A stretch of 64,000 nt of DNA from Pseudomonas putida (GTDB taxonomy: Bacteria > Pseudomonadota > Gammaproteobacteria > Pseudomonadales > Pseudomonadaceae). This document shows, in pieces, positions 51,772-59,761 of the stretch. Position numbers and translations under genes: made by a program. Location of the stretch: positions 1,710,001 to 1,774,000 of the forward strand of contig NZ_CP109603.1 in NCBI RefSeq assembly GCF_025905425.1, read 5' to 3'. Every line of letters starts with the position of its first letter. The first letter of the stretch is position 1. Under the pieces are notes generated by a model. It saw only the letters and a list, made by a program, of their open reading frames with translations. It did not search any database and was not told where the DNA came from.

Positions 51772-51903
51772 ATGGCAATCAAACCTGGACCGAAACCGAA
51801 AGCAGAGTCGACGGGTAAAACCGACCAGCGTCGTCGGGTTACTCCTGAGAACCAACGTAAGCATCCCGATTTGCAAGTGCATAAGCACAAAAAGGGGGAG
51901 TAG
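51772..51903 (+). CDS. 43-residue highly basic small protein
   Basis: ATG 51772 follows the consensus ribosome-binding site AAGGAGGTG at six bases and opens a 43-residue frame with 16 Lys/Arg/His residues: MAIKPGPKPKAESTGKTD, RRRVTPENQRKHPDL, HKHKKGE. A perfect terminator hairpin follows 8 bp after the stop. I recognise no family. The Pro/Lys start and the absence of hydrophobic residues suggest an unfolded nucleic-acid-binding or stress-type peptide. The ribosome-binding site and terminator argue for a real gene. Confidence 0.78.
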   Translation: MAIKPGPKPKAESTGKTDQRRRVTPENQRKHPDLQVHKHKKGE

Positions 51904-51910
51904 CTGGTAG

Positions 51911-51936
51911 AAACCCCGCCTTAGGTGGCGGGGTTT
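51911..51936 (+). terminator. Rho-independent terminator after small basic gene
   Basis: AAACCCCGCC-TTAGGT-GGCGGGGTTT is a perfect 10-bp stem with its own A/T ends, 8 bp after the stop at 51903 and 13 bp before the convergent MFS stop at 51949. It can work in both directions. Confidence 0.9.
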
Positions 51937-51948
51937 ATATCGAGGCTC

Positions 51949-53175
51949 TCAGCAGGGTTGAGCCGCCAATCGGTTACTCACGCTACGCCCCAACACCAGC
52001 ACCGTCACAAAGCCGCAACCCACCAGCGCCGTGGCCAAGCTCAACAACACCGAGCTGCCCATCTGGTCGACGATCTGCCCGCCAAAGAACGAGCCCAAGG
52101 CAATGATCACCTGGAACATGGCGACGAACAGTGGCATGCCGCGTTCGACATCCTTGGGCGCCACGACAAACATCCAGATACTGGCGCAGGCCGGGAAGGC
52201 GCCGAAGGCGAAGCCCCAGAGCGCAATCAGCATCGCCGCGCCGGTCATGCCGGTGGCGAAGTGCGGGAACAGGGCCGTGCTGACGCCAATCATCAGTGCG
52301 ACCAGCATCAGGGTGTGACGCACGCTGCGGTTGGCGGCGAAGCCGGCGAAAATATTGCCGATGACGCCCGCCACGCCATAGAGCAGCAGCAGCGAACCAA
52401 TGGTCGGCCCATCGAAGCCAGCGCTCTGTTTGAAGAAGGGTGCGACATAGGTGTACGCAGCAAAGTGCGCCAGGCCAATCAGCAATACGGCGATCAAGCC
52501 AACCCGCGCTTGTGGGTTGATGAACAGGGCCGGCAGGTCACTGATGCGAATGGCTTTGTCCGGGTTGAGCCGTGGCAGCAGGAAAACCTGCGCGAGCAGT
52601 ACCGGCACGCCCACCAGCGCGGTCACCAGGAAGGTCATGCGCCAACCCATCAGGCCACTCAGCCAGGTGCCTACAGGCACGCCCAGCACGGTGGCCAGGG
52701 TGACACCGACCATGATGATCGAGGTGGCCTGCGCGACGCCCACGCCTTTGGGCGCCAGGCGGCCGCTGAGGGCAATGGCAGTCGCCCAGAACCCGCCGAT
52801 ACTGATGCCCAGCAGTACGCGGCCGAACAGCAGCAGGCCGAAGTCGCTGGCGTAGGCCACCACCGCGTTGGCAATGATCATGATCAGCGTAAGGCCGATC
52901 AGCAGGTAGCGACGGTCCATGGCGCCAATGCCCACGGACAGCAAGGGGGCGGCGAGGGCGGCCATGATACCGGGCAGGGTAACCATCAGCCCGGCCTGGC
53001 CGGCACTGATGCCGAGGTCGCTGGCGACGTCGTTGAGTACGCCGACCGGGAGAAACTCGCTGGTCACCAGGGCAAAGGCACCCACGGCAACCGAGAGAAT
53101 GGCCAGCCACTGCTGTTTGACGCTTTGTTGATTATGTTCGGGAAGGCCGCTAGGGGCCTGGCTGTCGCTTGGCAT
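51949..53175 (-). CDS. MFS exporter, DHA1/AraJ-like
   Basis: A 408-residue twelve-helix transporter. Helix 1 and loop read LSVAVGAFALVTSEFLPVGVLNDVASDLGISAGQAG, the hallmark (TSEFLPVG) of the AraJ/NepI/YdhP sugar- and purine-efflux group. GIGAMDRRYLLIG is motif A, and LGISIGGFWATAIALSGR is typical of helix 4-5. ATG 53175 removes an unlikely 31-residue extension. It appears monocistronic, with the AraC regulator upstream on the same strand. Its substrate is unknown. Confidence 0.87.
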   Translation of the reverse strand: MPSDSQAPSGLPEHNQQSVKQQWLAILSVAVGAFALVTSEFLPVGVLNDVASDLGISAGQAGLMVTLPGIMAALAAPLLSVGIGAMDRRYLLIGLTLIMIIANAVVAYASDFGLLLFGRVLLGISIGGFWATAIALSGRLAPKGVGVAQATSIIMVGVTLATVLGVPVGTWLSGLMGWRMTFLVTALVGVPVLLAQVFLLPRLNPDKAIRISDLPALFINPQARVGLIAVLLIGLAHFAAYTYVAPFFKQSAGFDGPTIGSLLLLYGVAGVIGNIFAGFAANRSVRHTLMLVALMIGVSTALFPHFATGMTGAAMLIALWGFAFGAFPACASIWMFVVAPKDVERGMPLFVAMFQVIIALGSFFGGQIVDQMGSSVLLSLATALVGCGFVTVLVLGRSVSNRLAAQPC

Positions 53176-53327
53176 GATGCTGGGTTCCAAGGGGGAAGTC
53201 GCCTGAAACAGACGAGGGGAGGGGCGAAAATTGAAGGCGATTATACGAGTGGGTTTGGGCAAGCGCACAGGCGCGCCGCTCGATAGTAAACATCAGCGAG
53301 ATCGATGAAAGGTGCTGAGAAGAGCGG

Positions 53328-53352
53328 CCCGGCGCGGTTGCCCGGCGCCGGG
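53328..53352. other. GC hairpin between AraC and MFS genes
   Basis: CCCGGCGC-(9)-GCGCCGGG is a perfect 8-bp stem in the 268-bp gap between the AraC-type gene stop (53444) and the MFS start (53175). No T-run is present in either direction. It may reduce readthrough. Confidence 0.45.
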
Positions 53353-53443
53353 TGCATTTGGGGAATGGGCATTGTCTATCGACTTGGCCTGTCATGTGCC
53401 TGGGCCGGTAGTGGTTGGCTTTGCCCACTGCCCATGGCCCGAC

Positions 53444-54313
53444 CTACTTCAGCGGAACGTAGATATCCGTTTGCCATTGCTCCAGCGGCGTTTCCGGATA
53501 CGCGCTCAGGTAATGGAAGAACAACGGATGGTCGCGCAGTTCTTCGTTGCTCGTTGGCAACCAGTCGCGATAAAGCGGGTAGATGCTTTCGCCGATGTAG
53601 TCAGGCGAGCCGCAATGACGAATCACCGCACAACGCCCCGCTGGGATAAGCCGTTCGTGCACACCGAAATCGTTGGGCTGCACCGCCTCGTCTAGCTCGC
53701 CGCAAATGGCGAAGCGGAAGGCATGCGCTGGGGTGGTGTCGGGGTTGTCGTAGGGGATGCCGAAGGTGCGGCTACTGGCCACTGGCGATTGGCCGCTGTG
53801 CACGCGCCATTGGCGAAAACGCGCGACGCTTTCGCCGACCAGGCTGGGCGCCCCTTGGTGTTCGAGCGCGGCCACGCGGGTTTCGGCGAAATCCACAATA
53901 CGGATCTGCATGGTGATACTCCTAGAAAAGTGAGGAACAACGAATACCGCACTCCAGGCCTGCCAGTTCGGCGCCTTGGCGAACAGGCTCGGCGCCATGC
54001 CGAAGGCACGCTTGAACGCTCTGGAAAAGGCTTCGGGGCTTTCGAAGCCGGCGCCGAATGCGGCTTCCAGCACGGGCGTTGCAGGCGAGGCGACCAGTTG
54101 ATGCGCCGCGCGTCGAAGCCGCATCAGTTGCACATACCGTGAAACCGGAACGCCCATGTATGCCGTGAACTGCCGATGGAAGTGAAACGCCGAGAAGTTG
54201 GCGATGCGGCTCAGGGCATTCACCGACAGGTCACCTTCAAGGTGATTGTCGATGTAGGCAAGCACGGCTTCGAACCGTTTTGCGTAGGTATGGCTGTGCT
54301 GTGAGTCAGTCAA
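53444..54313 (-). CDS. AraC family regulator with GyrI-like ligand domain
   Basis: A 289-residue regulator with an N-terminal AraC DNA-binding domain (about residues 10-110: DLSVNALSRIANFSAFHFHRQFTAYMG; AAFGAGFESPEAFSRAFKRAFG) and a C-terminal GyrI-like/SOUL-type effector domain (about 135-289: IRIVDFAETRVAALEHQG; FRFAICGELDE; CAVIRHCGSPD; DWLPTSNEELRDHPLFFHYL). The order matches Rob/TetD-like multidrug regulators. It may sense hydrophobic compounds and control the MFS exporter downstream; that link is inferred from proximity. Confidence 0.9.
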   Translation of the reverse strand: MTDSQHSHTYAKRFEAVLAYIDNHLEGDLSVNALSRIANFSAFHFHRQFTAYMGVPVSRYVQLMRLRRAAHQLVASPATPVLEAAFGAGFESPEAFSRAFKRAFGMAPSLFAKAPNWQAWSAVFVVPHFSRSITMQIRIVDFAETRVAALEHQGAPSLVGESVARFRQWRVHSGQSPVASSRTFGIPYDNPDTTPAHAFRFAICGELDEAVQPNDFGVHERLIPAGRCAVIRHCGSPDYIGESIYPLYRDWLPTSNEELRDHPLFFHYLSAYPETPLEQWQTDIYVPLK

Positions 54314-54404
54314 CGAACGGAGCCTCTGGAAGGTGCGGTGAGCGCTAGCATCCGTTGTTCAGGCATCGAGGTGCCTAGCCGTGATTGCTCTTTCAGGTCA
54401 GCTA

Positions 54405-54752
54405 TTAGAGAGAATACATGCGCTCCAACTGCTCCGGCGTCAGCCCATCGAGCTTCTGCTTACGGCTCACGCTGATCTGCTTTTTGTCCGCGGGCAGAGC
54501 AGCGGGGCTGTAACGCGCGCCATATTCAAAGTTGCCTTCGCAGGTTTGCACGAGCCATGCGCCGCTACGGGCACCGTTGGCGCCAACGGTGGACAGGTAC
54601 AGGTCGAGCCGGCTGACGCATCCTCCAGGGAAGTCTGCTTTGATCAGTCGTTGCCATTGCTCGGTAACAGGATCGTTGGCTGCGCTCGTTGCCCAAGGCA
54701 GCAAAAAAATGAAGGCAAAACTAAGCGTCGTTAACCCGTGAGAGGGGGGCAT
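54405..54752 (-). CDS. Small exported hypothetical protein
   Basis: A 115-residue protein with a likely signal peptide (hydrophobic LSFAFIFLLPWATSAA, cleavage near residue 24). The mature part has two cysteines (GGCVSRLDL, QTCEGNFEYG) that could form a disulphide and ends QLERMYSL. No family is recognised. Start ATG 54752 gives the clean signal peptide, but its ribosome-binding site is weak. It stands alone between AraC and LLM genes. Confidence 0.7.
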   Translation of the reverse strand: MPPSHGLTTLSFAFIFLLPWATSAANDPVTEQWQRLIKADFPGGCVSRLDLYLSTVGANGARSGAWLVQTCEGNFEYGARYSPAALPADKKQISVSRKQKLDGLTPEQLERMYSL

Positions 54753-54846
54753 GGGGCATAACTCGTTGAATGAACAGGGACCTGTGGGCGCAACTGTCGT
54801 GCTCAAAATTCTAAGCCAGCCCACAGGTAATACGTCAAGGGCTGCG

Positions 54847-55875
54847 CTACCAGTCTTGCGACTGCGGAGCAGGCCCCGCTAGCGCCGGAAACAGCGGCAG
54901 TACCTCTTCGGCCAGTTCCTGAATGATTTCCCGCGCCGGGCGCCGCGCCATCTGCACCCCCAATGCCGCATGATTGACCCCAGCCTCGCGCCACTCGCCA
55001 AGCAGATCGATCAACCCGTTGCGCCCTGTGCGCAGTACATAGCCGCCTTGCAGCGGCGTGCGTGGGAAGTTGGGGTCGTCGTCCAGGTCGATCCACTCGT
55101 TGGTCATGTGCGGGCGGAAACCACCGCCTGGGATTGCTTCGCGCCACGCACGGATTTTTTCAGCCAGCCGGCGTGGGCCAAGGATGTTGTGGGTGGCGTC
55201 GGGGTAGGTAAGCCAGCCATCGGCGTGCTCGCCCAGCCACTGCAGGCTCTGGCGTGACGAGCCCGTCACCACCAAGGGGATTCGCCCCGATACAGGCCTG
55301 GGCAGCAGGCGGGCGCTGCTGAGGTGGCCCAGCGGCGACTGGATCGGCCCTGGCTGCTCGGCCAGCAGTTGCCGGAAGTAGTCCACGCTTTGCGCAAAGC
55401 GCTCGCCGCGGCTGTCGTGGTCCAGGCCATACGCCGGAAACTCCACGGGCCGGTCGCCCGAGGCGATGCCCAACACCAGGCGCCCGCCCGACAACGTATC
55501 GACGGTCGCGGCCGCCTTGGCCAGGTCGATCGGGTGGCGCAGGGCGAAGATCGCGCTGCCGGTTACCAGGGCGATCTGCTGGGTATGCGCGGCCAGGTAG
55601 GCCAGGTAGGTGAACGGGTCAAAGACCTGCCCGGCGTCACCGAAGGCCGGGTCGAACAACGGCACGTCGCGCACCCAGGCGGCGGCAAAGCCCAGGCGGT
55701 CGATCTCGCCGACCAACCGCGCCTGCCCGGCCAGTGCCTGCAGGTCGCCATCATAGAAGCGCTGGGGCATGAAGATGCCCAGGGTCAGTTGATCAGGGGC
55801 AAACATGCGCCGGTAGCCGGGGTGGTCGGCGAAGGCGCTGGCGTTGGCACCGCGGGGGGAGGTTTTTGTGTTCAT
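54847..55875 (-). CDS. LLM-class (luciferase-like) flavin oxidoreductase
   Basis: A 342-residue luciferase-like monooxygenase family protein. It has LTLGIFMPQRFYDGDL, AAWVRDVPLFDP, FTYLAYLAAHTQQIALVTGSAIFALRHP, VDTLSGGRLVLGIASGDRPVEF (the FMN/F420-binding GRxxLGxGxG-type loop) and PLVVTGSSRQSLQWLGEHADGW. The start at 55875 has AAGGAA; a longer frame upstream is a shadow of the GST gene. It lies 23 bp after the GST gene, making a two-gene operon opposite a LysR regulator. The likely role is oxygenation of a xenobiotic or sulphonate, with the GST conjugating or reducing the product. Confidence 0.88.
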   Translation of the reverse strand: MNTKTSPRGANASAFADHPGYRRMFAPDQLTLGIFMPQRFYDGDLQALAGQARLVGEIDRLGFAAAWVRDVPLFDPAFGDAGQVFDPFTYLAYLAAHTQQIALVTGSAIFALRHPIDLAKAAATVDTLSGGRLVLGIASGDRPVEFPAYGLDHDSRGERFAQSVDYFRQLLAEQPGPIQSPLGHLSSARLLPRPVSGRIPLVVTGSSRQSLQWLGEHADGWLTYPDATHNILGPRRLAEKIRAWREAIPGGGFRPHMTNEWIDLDDDPNFPRTPLQGGYVLRTGRNGLIDLLGEWREAGVNHAALGVQMARRPAREIIQELAEEVLPLFPALAGPAPQSQDW

Positions 55876-55898
55876 GGCCGTTCCTTGGTTGGGTGACT

Positions 55899-56534
55899 TC
55901 ATGGGCCTGTGGCCGGGGCTGGTAGGCGAATACCGCGTTGCACGGCGGGGCGCTGCTCGACCTGCTGGTACCAGCGTGTCAAGTGGCGGTGGGCGCTGAA
56001 GTCGAAGCCCACCAGGGCAGCGATGTGCAGCCAGGCGAAGGTCGCGATGTCTGCAATGGAATAGTGCTCGCCGGCCAGCCATGGCCAGGCAGCCAGTTGC
56101 TGGTCGAGGACCGTGAAGGTGCCTTCGGTCAGGCTGCGGTAGCGCTTGAGCGCAGCCGGGTTGGGTGTGGGCTCGAAGCATTCGAAGTGCACGCGCTGGC
56201 CGAGCAGCGGCCCCATGCTGGCGCTGTGGTACATCAACCAGGTGATCGCCGCCCAGCGTGGCTGGGGTGCGGCATCGAGCAAGCGGCCACTGAGCTGTGC
56301 CAGGTACAGCAGGATGGCAGCAGACTCGAACAGCACGATATTGGCAGCAGCGTCGACCAAGACCGGGATGCGGCCCGCCGGGTTGAGCGCCAGAAACGCG
56401 GCTTGCATGTGCTCGCCCTGTTCGATGCGCACATGCTCCAGGCGATAGGGCAGGCCCATCTCTTCGAGTGCGATGGTGATTTTGAAGCCGTTGGGCGAGC
56501 TGTCGGTGTAGAGGACCAGCGAAGGATCAGGCAT
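55899..56534 (-). CDS. Glutathione S-transferase family protein
   Basis: A 211-residue GST. The thioredoxin-like N-terminus has LYTDSSPNGFKITIALEEMGLPY (the SPNGxK motif of the YfcG/YghU-like Nu class), NPAGRIPVLVD, and FESAAILLYLAQ with the ES glutathione-binding pair. The C-terminal helical domain has AGEHYSIADIATFAWL. ATG 56534 sits behind GAGG; a TTG at 56540 would add two residues. It is first in the operon with the LLM gene and divergent from LysR at 56660. Confidence 0.88.
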   Translation of the reverse strand: MPDPSLVLYTDSSPNGFKITIALEEMGLPYRLEHVRIEQGEHMQAAFLALNPAGRIPVLVDAAANIVLFESAAILLYLAQLSGRLLDAAPQPRWAAITWLMYHSASMGPLLGQRVHFECFEPTPNPAALKRYRSLTEGTFTVLDQQLAAWPWLAGEHYSIADIATFAWLHIAALVGFDFSAHRHLTRWYQQVEQRPAVQRGIRLPAPATGP

Positions 56535-56659
56535 GTTCAATAACCTCAGGAAAACTAACGCAAGTTGTTAGGCCTGAGCGCTATGCTATGCAGATGTAGT
56601 GCGATACAAAAACGATTGCTTCTTCCGTAAACGTTAGTTTTTCTAAATTGAGGAATTCA

Positions 56660-57553
56660 ATGGGTGCCGTTTTGCCACTGCTTGCCCTGCGCGCTTTCAG
56701 CGAAACCACCCGCCTGGGCAGCCTCAAAGCCGCTGCCGAGCGCATGGGGGTGACGCCTGGGGCCATCAGCCAGCAGATTCGCTTGCTGGAGGAACGCCTC
56801 GGCGTCACCCTGCTGACACGCAGCCGCCATGGCGTGCAGCTCACCGAGGCCGGAGCGAGCCTGTACCCCGGCGTTTCACGCGGCCTCGGTGAAATCGAGA
56901 GTGCGCTACTCGACCTTGAAGCCCTGGCACGTGCCAGTACCCTGACCATCAGCACTCAACCTTCCTTCGCCTCCAGCTGGCTGGTGCCGCGCCTGGCCAG
57001 TTTCAACGCGCAGCACCCAGGCATCGAGGTCCATGTCGAGGCCACAGCAGCACTGGTCGACCTGCATCGCGAGCGTGTCGATATTGCCCTGCGCCATGGC
57101 CTGGGCGACTACCCGGGGCTGCAGTCGATACCCTTGCTGGCGCCCGTGCTGCTGCCGGTCTGCAGCCCTGCGCTGCTCGCCACTGGCCCGGCACTACATG
57201 AACCTGAAGATTGCTTGCAATACCCCTTGCTGCAGGATGCCGACCGTGCCGACTGGACACTGTGGTTGCAGGCCCACGGCTTCGAGCCTGACAGCCGCAG
57301 CCGGCGCGGGCCGAGTTTTGACGAAGAGCTGCTGTTGTTGCGCGCTGCCGCCAGCGGTCAAGGCATCGCTCTGGTACAGGCACAGCACGCCGAAGAAGGG
57401 CTGGGTGACGGCAGCCTGGTGGTGGCTGTGGACCGGCCGTGGCCGTCACGCTTCGCCTACTACCTGGTCGCCCGTAAAGAACAGTTGAAACGACCCCAGG
57501 TGCGCGCGTTTATCGACTGGATCGAAGGGCAGCTGGCTGCTGAGCCAGCGTGA
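56660..57553 (+). CDS. LysR family transcriptional regulator (GcvA-like)
   Basis: A 297-residue LysR regulator. The HTH domain is at residues 5-65 (LLALRAFSETTRLGSLKAAAERMGVTPGAISQQIRLLEERLGVTLL). The ligand domain opens LTISTQPSFASSWLVPRL, typical of the GcvA branch. ATG 56660 follows TTGAGGA. It is divergent from the GST-LLM operon with 125 bp between starts, so it most likely regulates that operon. Confidence 0.9.
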   Translation: MGAVLPLLALRAFSETTRLGSLKAAAERMGVTPGAISQQIRLLEERLGVTLLTRSRHGVQLTEAGASLYPGVSRGLGEIESALLDLEALARASTLTISTQPSFASSWLVPRLASFNAQHPGIEVHVEATAALVDLHRERVDIALRHGLGDYPGLQSIPLLAPVLLPVCSPALLATGPALHEPEDCLQYPLLQDADRADWTLWLQAHGFEPDSRSRRGPSFDEELLLLRAAASGQGIALVQAQHAEEGLGDGSLVVAVDRPWPSRFAYYLVARKEQLKRPQVRAFIDWIEGQLAAEPA

Positions 57554-57562
57554 GTTCAGCGG

Positions 57563-58474
57563 TCAGACGCTGCTCTGGTGCATGCAGGTGTTCAAATCTT
57601 CAAGGAACGCCCGCAGGATCGGCGGCGGCGAAACGCCGCGCCGGGTGATCACATCGAAGGGGGAGGTGAGGTCCAGGGTGTTCGCGCCCAGGCGGCGCAT
57701 TTCGCCGGTCTTGACCCACTGCTCGGCGAAGTGCACGGGCAGGAACCCGATGTAGGCGCCAGAGATGATCAGGATCGCGGCCGCCTCGATGTTCTCCACG
57801 GTGGCGGCGGCCTTGGTGATGCCCAGTTGCTCCAGGTCGTACTGCTGCATGTAGCCCCGCACGACGATATGGCACTGGCGAACCTCTTCCAGCAGCCGGC
57901 CGTTGGCCGCTTTGCTGGCGTGCAGCGGATGGCGGCGGCCACAGTAGAGCCCCAGCGCTTCGTCGTACAGCGGCAGGTACGAAAGCCCCGGTACGCGCAA
58001 CGGAAAGTGCCCGATGGCCAGGTGCAGCCGGCTGTCCAGTACGCGCTCTTCCAGCTCCGCCGGGGCGCCGATGTAGATGTGCAGGTGGGCATCGTGCCCG
58101 CGTGAGACAAAGCGCTGGGTGGTGCGCGGCAGTGGCGAGGCGCTGTCGGTCAGGGTGGAATCGATGATGCCCAGGTTGAGCTTGCCGCTGATGTGCTGCT
58201 TGAGCACGTCAGCGTCCATGCAGAAGCTCTCCACCGCGCTGAGCAGGCGCAAGGTGGCCTCATGGATGGCCACCCCCTGTTCGGTCAGGCGAAAGCCGCT
58301 GCGCCCGCGCTGGCAAAGCTTGACCCCCAGGCGGGTCTCCAGGTGCGTCATCTGTTCGCTGATAGTTGACTGGCCGGCGTTGAGGGCGGCTTGCGCGGCA
58401 GAAAAGCCACCGCACCTGACGATGGTGGTGAAAACCCTGAGAAGCTTCAGATCGACATCGTGGAGCTGGATCAC
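57563..58474 (-). CDS. LysR family transcriptional regulator
   Basis: A 303-residue LysR regulator with a GTG start at 58474 chosen for CAGGAGG six bases upstream. The HTH domain is at about residues 4-62 (LLRVFTTIVRCGGFSAAQAALNAGQSTISEQMTHLETRLGVKL), and the substrate-binding domain starts at about 85 (GKLNLGIIDSTLTDSASPL). It is convergent with the GcvA-like LysR and divergent from the ureohydrolase operon at 58775, which it probably controls. A 301-bp promoter gap separates them; no LysR box (T-N11-A) was confidently picked. Confidence 0.9.
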   Translation of the reverse strand: MIQLHDVDLKLLRVFTTIVRCGGFSAAQAALNAGQSTISEQMTHLETRLGVKLCQRGRSGFRLTEQGVAIHEATLRLLSAVESFCMDADVLKQHISGKLNLGIIDSTLTDSASPLPRTTQRFVSRGHDAHLHIYIGAPAELEERVLDSRLHLAIGHFPLRVPGLSYLPLYDEALGLYCGRRHPLHASKAANGRLLEEVRQCHIVVRGYMQQYDLEQLGITKAAATVENIEAAAILIISGAYIGFLPVHFAEQWVKTGEMRRLGANTLDLTSPFDVITRRGVSPPPILRAFLEDLNTCMHQSSV

Positions 58475-58774
58475 GGTGGCCTCCTGGCGGTGCGTCACAT
58501 CGTGCTGGCTGATATGAGCGTCCGACCATTGTTTTTTTTCAAGCTAACCATGCGCCTGTGATCACTGCAATGCCTGGTGCCTGTAAATACCTGAAGGCGC
58601 ACTCGCGGCGCTTCGGCGGGCCGCTGGTAGGGGGGGCAAATACTTCGGGTTGCCCGATGTATGTATCTGCACTTGCGCATTTTTCCCGCGTTGGCCTGCC
58701 GCCATAGTGGCTGCAACGGCGGTCGAGCAGTCGCCCCGTCTCCTGACCAGAACAATAAGTGGAGAAACCTGAAC
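58475..58774. other. Promoter gap between LysR and ureohydrolase operon
   Basis: These 300 bases have no gene. They should contain the divergent LysR-regulated promoters. A T-run (ATTGTTTTTTTTCAAG near 58530) and AT-rich spots are visible, but no clear operator was identified. GTGGAG at about 58759 is the ribosome-binding site of the ureohydrolase gene. Confidence 0.5.
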
Positions 58775-59746
58775 ATGGCAAAGCACGGTTATGAATCCGG
58801 CCGCCTGAACCTGCCCTTCGTCGGGCATTGCACCTTCGCCAAATCGCCCATCTGCACCGATTGGAATGCCATTGACGCCGACGTGGCGATCCTCGGCGCG
58901 CCCAACGACATGGGTACTCAATGGCGCTCTGGCGCACGCTTCGGACCGCGCGGCATTCGCGAGGCATCGACCCTGTTCTCCTTCGGCCATGCCGGCGCCT
59001 ACGACTTCGAAGATGACGCCACCTACCTGACCGATGACCAACTGCGCATGGTCGATGTCGGCGACGCCGATATCGTCCACACCGACATGGAAAGCAGCAA
59101 TGCCAACATCGAGTCGGCGGTGCGCCAGATTCTCGCGGCGGGTGCCATGCCGATCGTGCTGGGCGGTGACCATTCGATCCACGCACCGGTGATCAAGGCG
59201 TTCGAAGGGCGTGGGCCGATCCACATCGTGCATTTCGATGCCCACCTGGATTTTGTCGACGAACGCCATGGCGTGCGCTACGGCCACGGCAGCCCATTGC
59301 GCCGTGCTTCGGAGCTGGACCACATCGTCGGCATGACCCAGATGGGTATCCGCAACGTGTCGTCCTCCAACCGTGACGACTACGACGCCGCGCGCGAAGC
59401 CGGCTCGCAGATCCTCTCGGTACGCGACGTGCGCCGCCTGGGTTGCGAGGGCGTGCTGGCGAAGATCCCCGAGGGCCGCGACTACTACATCACCATCGAC
59501 ATCGACGGTTTCGACCCGTCCATCGCCCCAGGCACCGGCACCCCAAGCCATGGCGGATTCTTCTACTACGAAGTGCTGGAAATCATCCAGGCGCTGGCCC
59601 GGCGCAGCCAGGGGCGGATTGTCGGCATGGACCTGGTGGAAGTGGCCCCGGCCTACGACCCGGCAGGCGTGACCTCGATCCTCGCCGCGCAATTGCTGAT
59701 GAACAGCATCGGCTTCATCTTCCACGCGCGTGCCAACGCCCGCTGA
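58775..59746 (+). CDS. Ureohydrolase (agmatinase/guanidinobutyrase family)
   Basis: A 323-residue ureohydrolase with the complete binuclear-metal site: GGDHSIH (His, about residue 132), HFDAHLDF (Asp, His, Asp at about 155-159), and IDIDGFDPSIAPGTGTP (two Asp at about 241-243). ILGAPNDMGTQWRSGARFGPRGIRE is the usual N-terminal substrate-side region. The family hydrolyses a guanidino group to urea plus amine (agmatine, 4-guanidinobutyrate, 3-guanidinopropionate). It heads an operon with ALDH, a small membrane peptide, an NCS1 permease and a GMC dehydrogenase, so a guanidino-acid made by the other enzymes is the likely substrate. Confidence 0.9.
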   Translation: MAKHGYESGRLNLPFVGHCTFAKSPICTDWNAIDADVAILGAPNDMGTQWRSGARFGPRGIREASTLFSFGHAGAYDFEDDATYLTDDQLRMVDVGDADIVHTDMESSNANIESAVRQILAAGAMPIVLGGDHSIHAPVIKAFEGRGPIHIVHFDAHLDFVDERHGVRYGHGSPLRRASELDHIVGMTQMGIRNVSSSNRDDYDAAREAGSQILSVRDVRRLGCEGVLAKIPEGRDYYITIDIDGFDPSIAPGTGTPSHGGFFYYEVLEIIQALARRSQGRIVGMDLVEVAPAYDPAGVTSILAAQLLMNSIGFIFHARANAR

Positions 59747-59761
59747 TCCGGAGACTGTACC

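Noticed and set aside
51925..53286. 453-codon plus-strand frame opposite the DHA1 MFS gene
   Set aside because: Gln/His/Asp-rich with no hydrophobic core; antisense shadow of a well-supported transporter.
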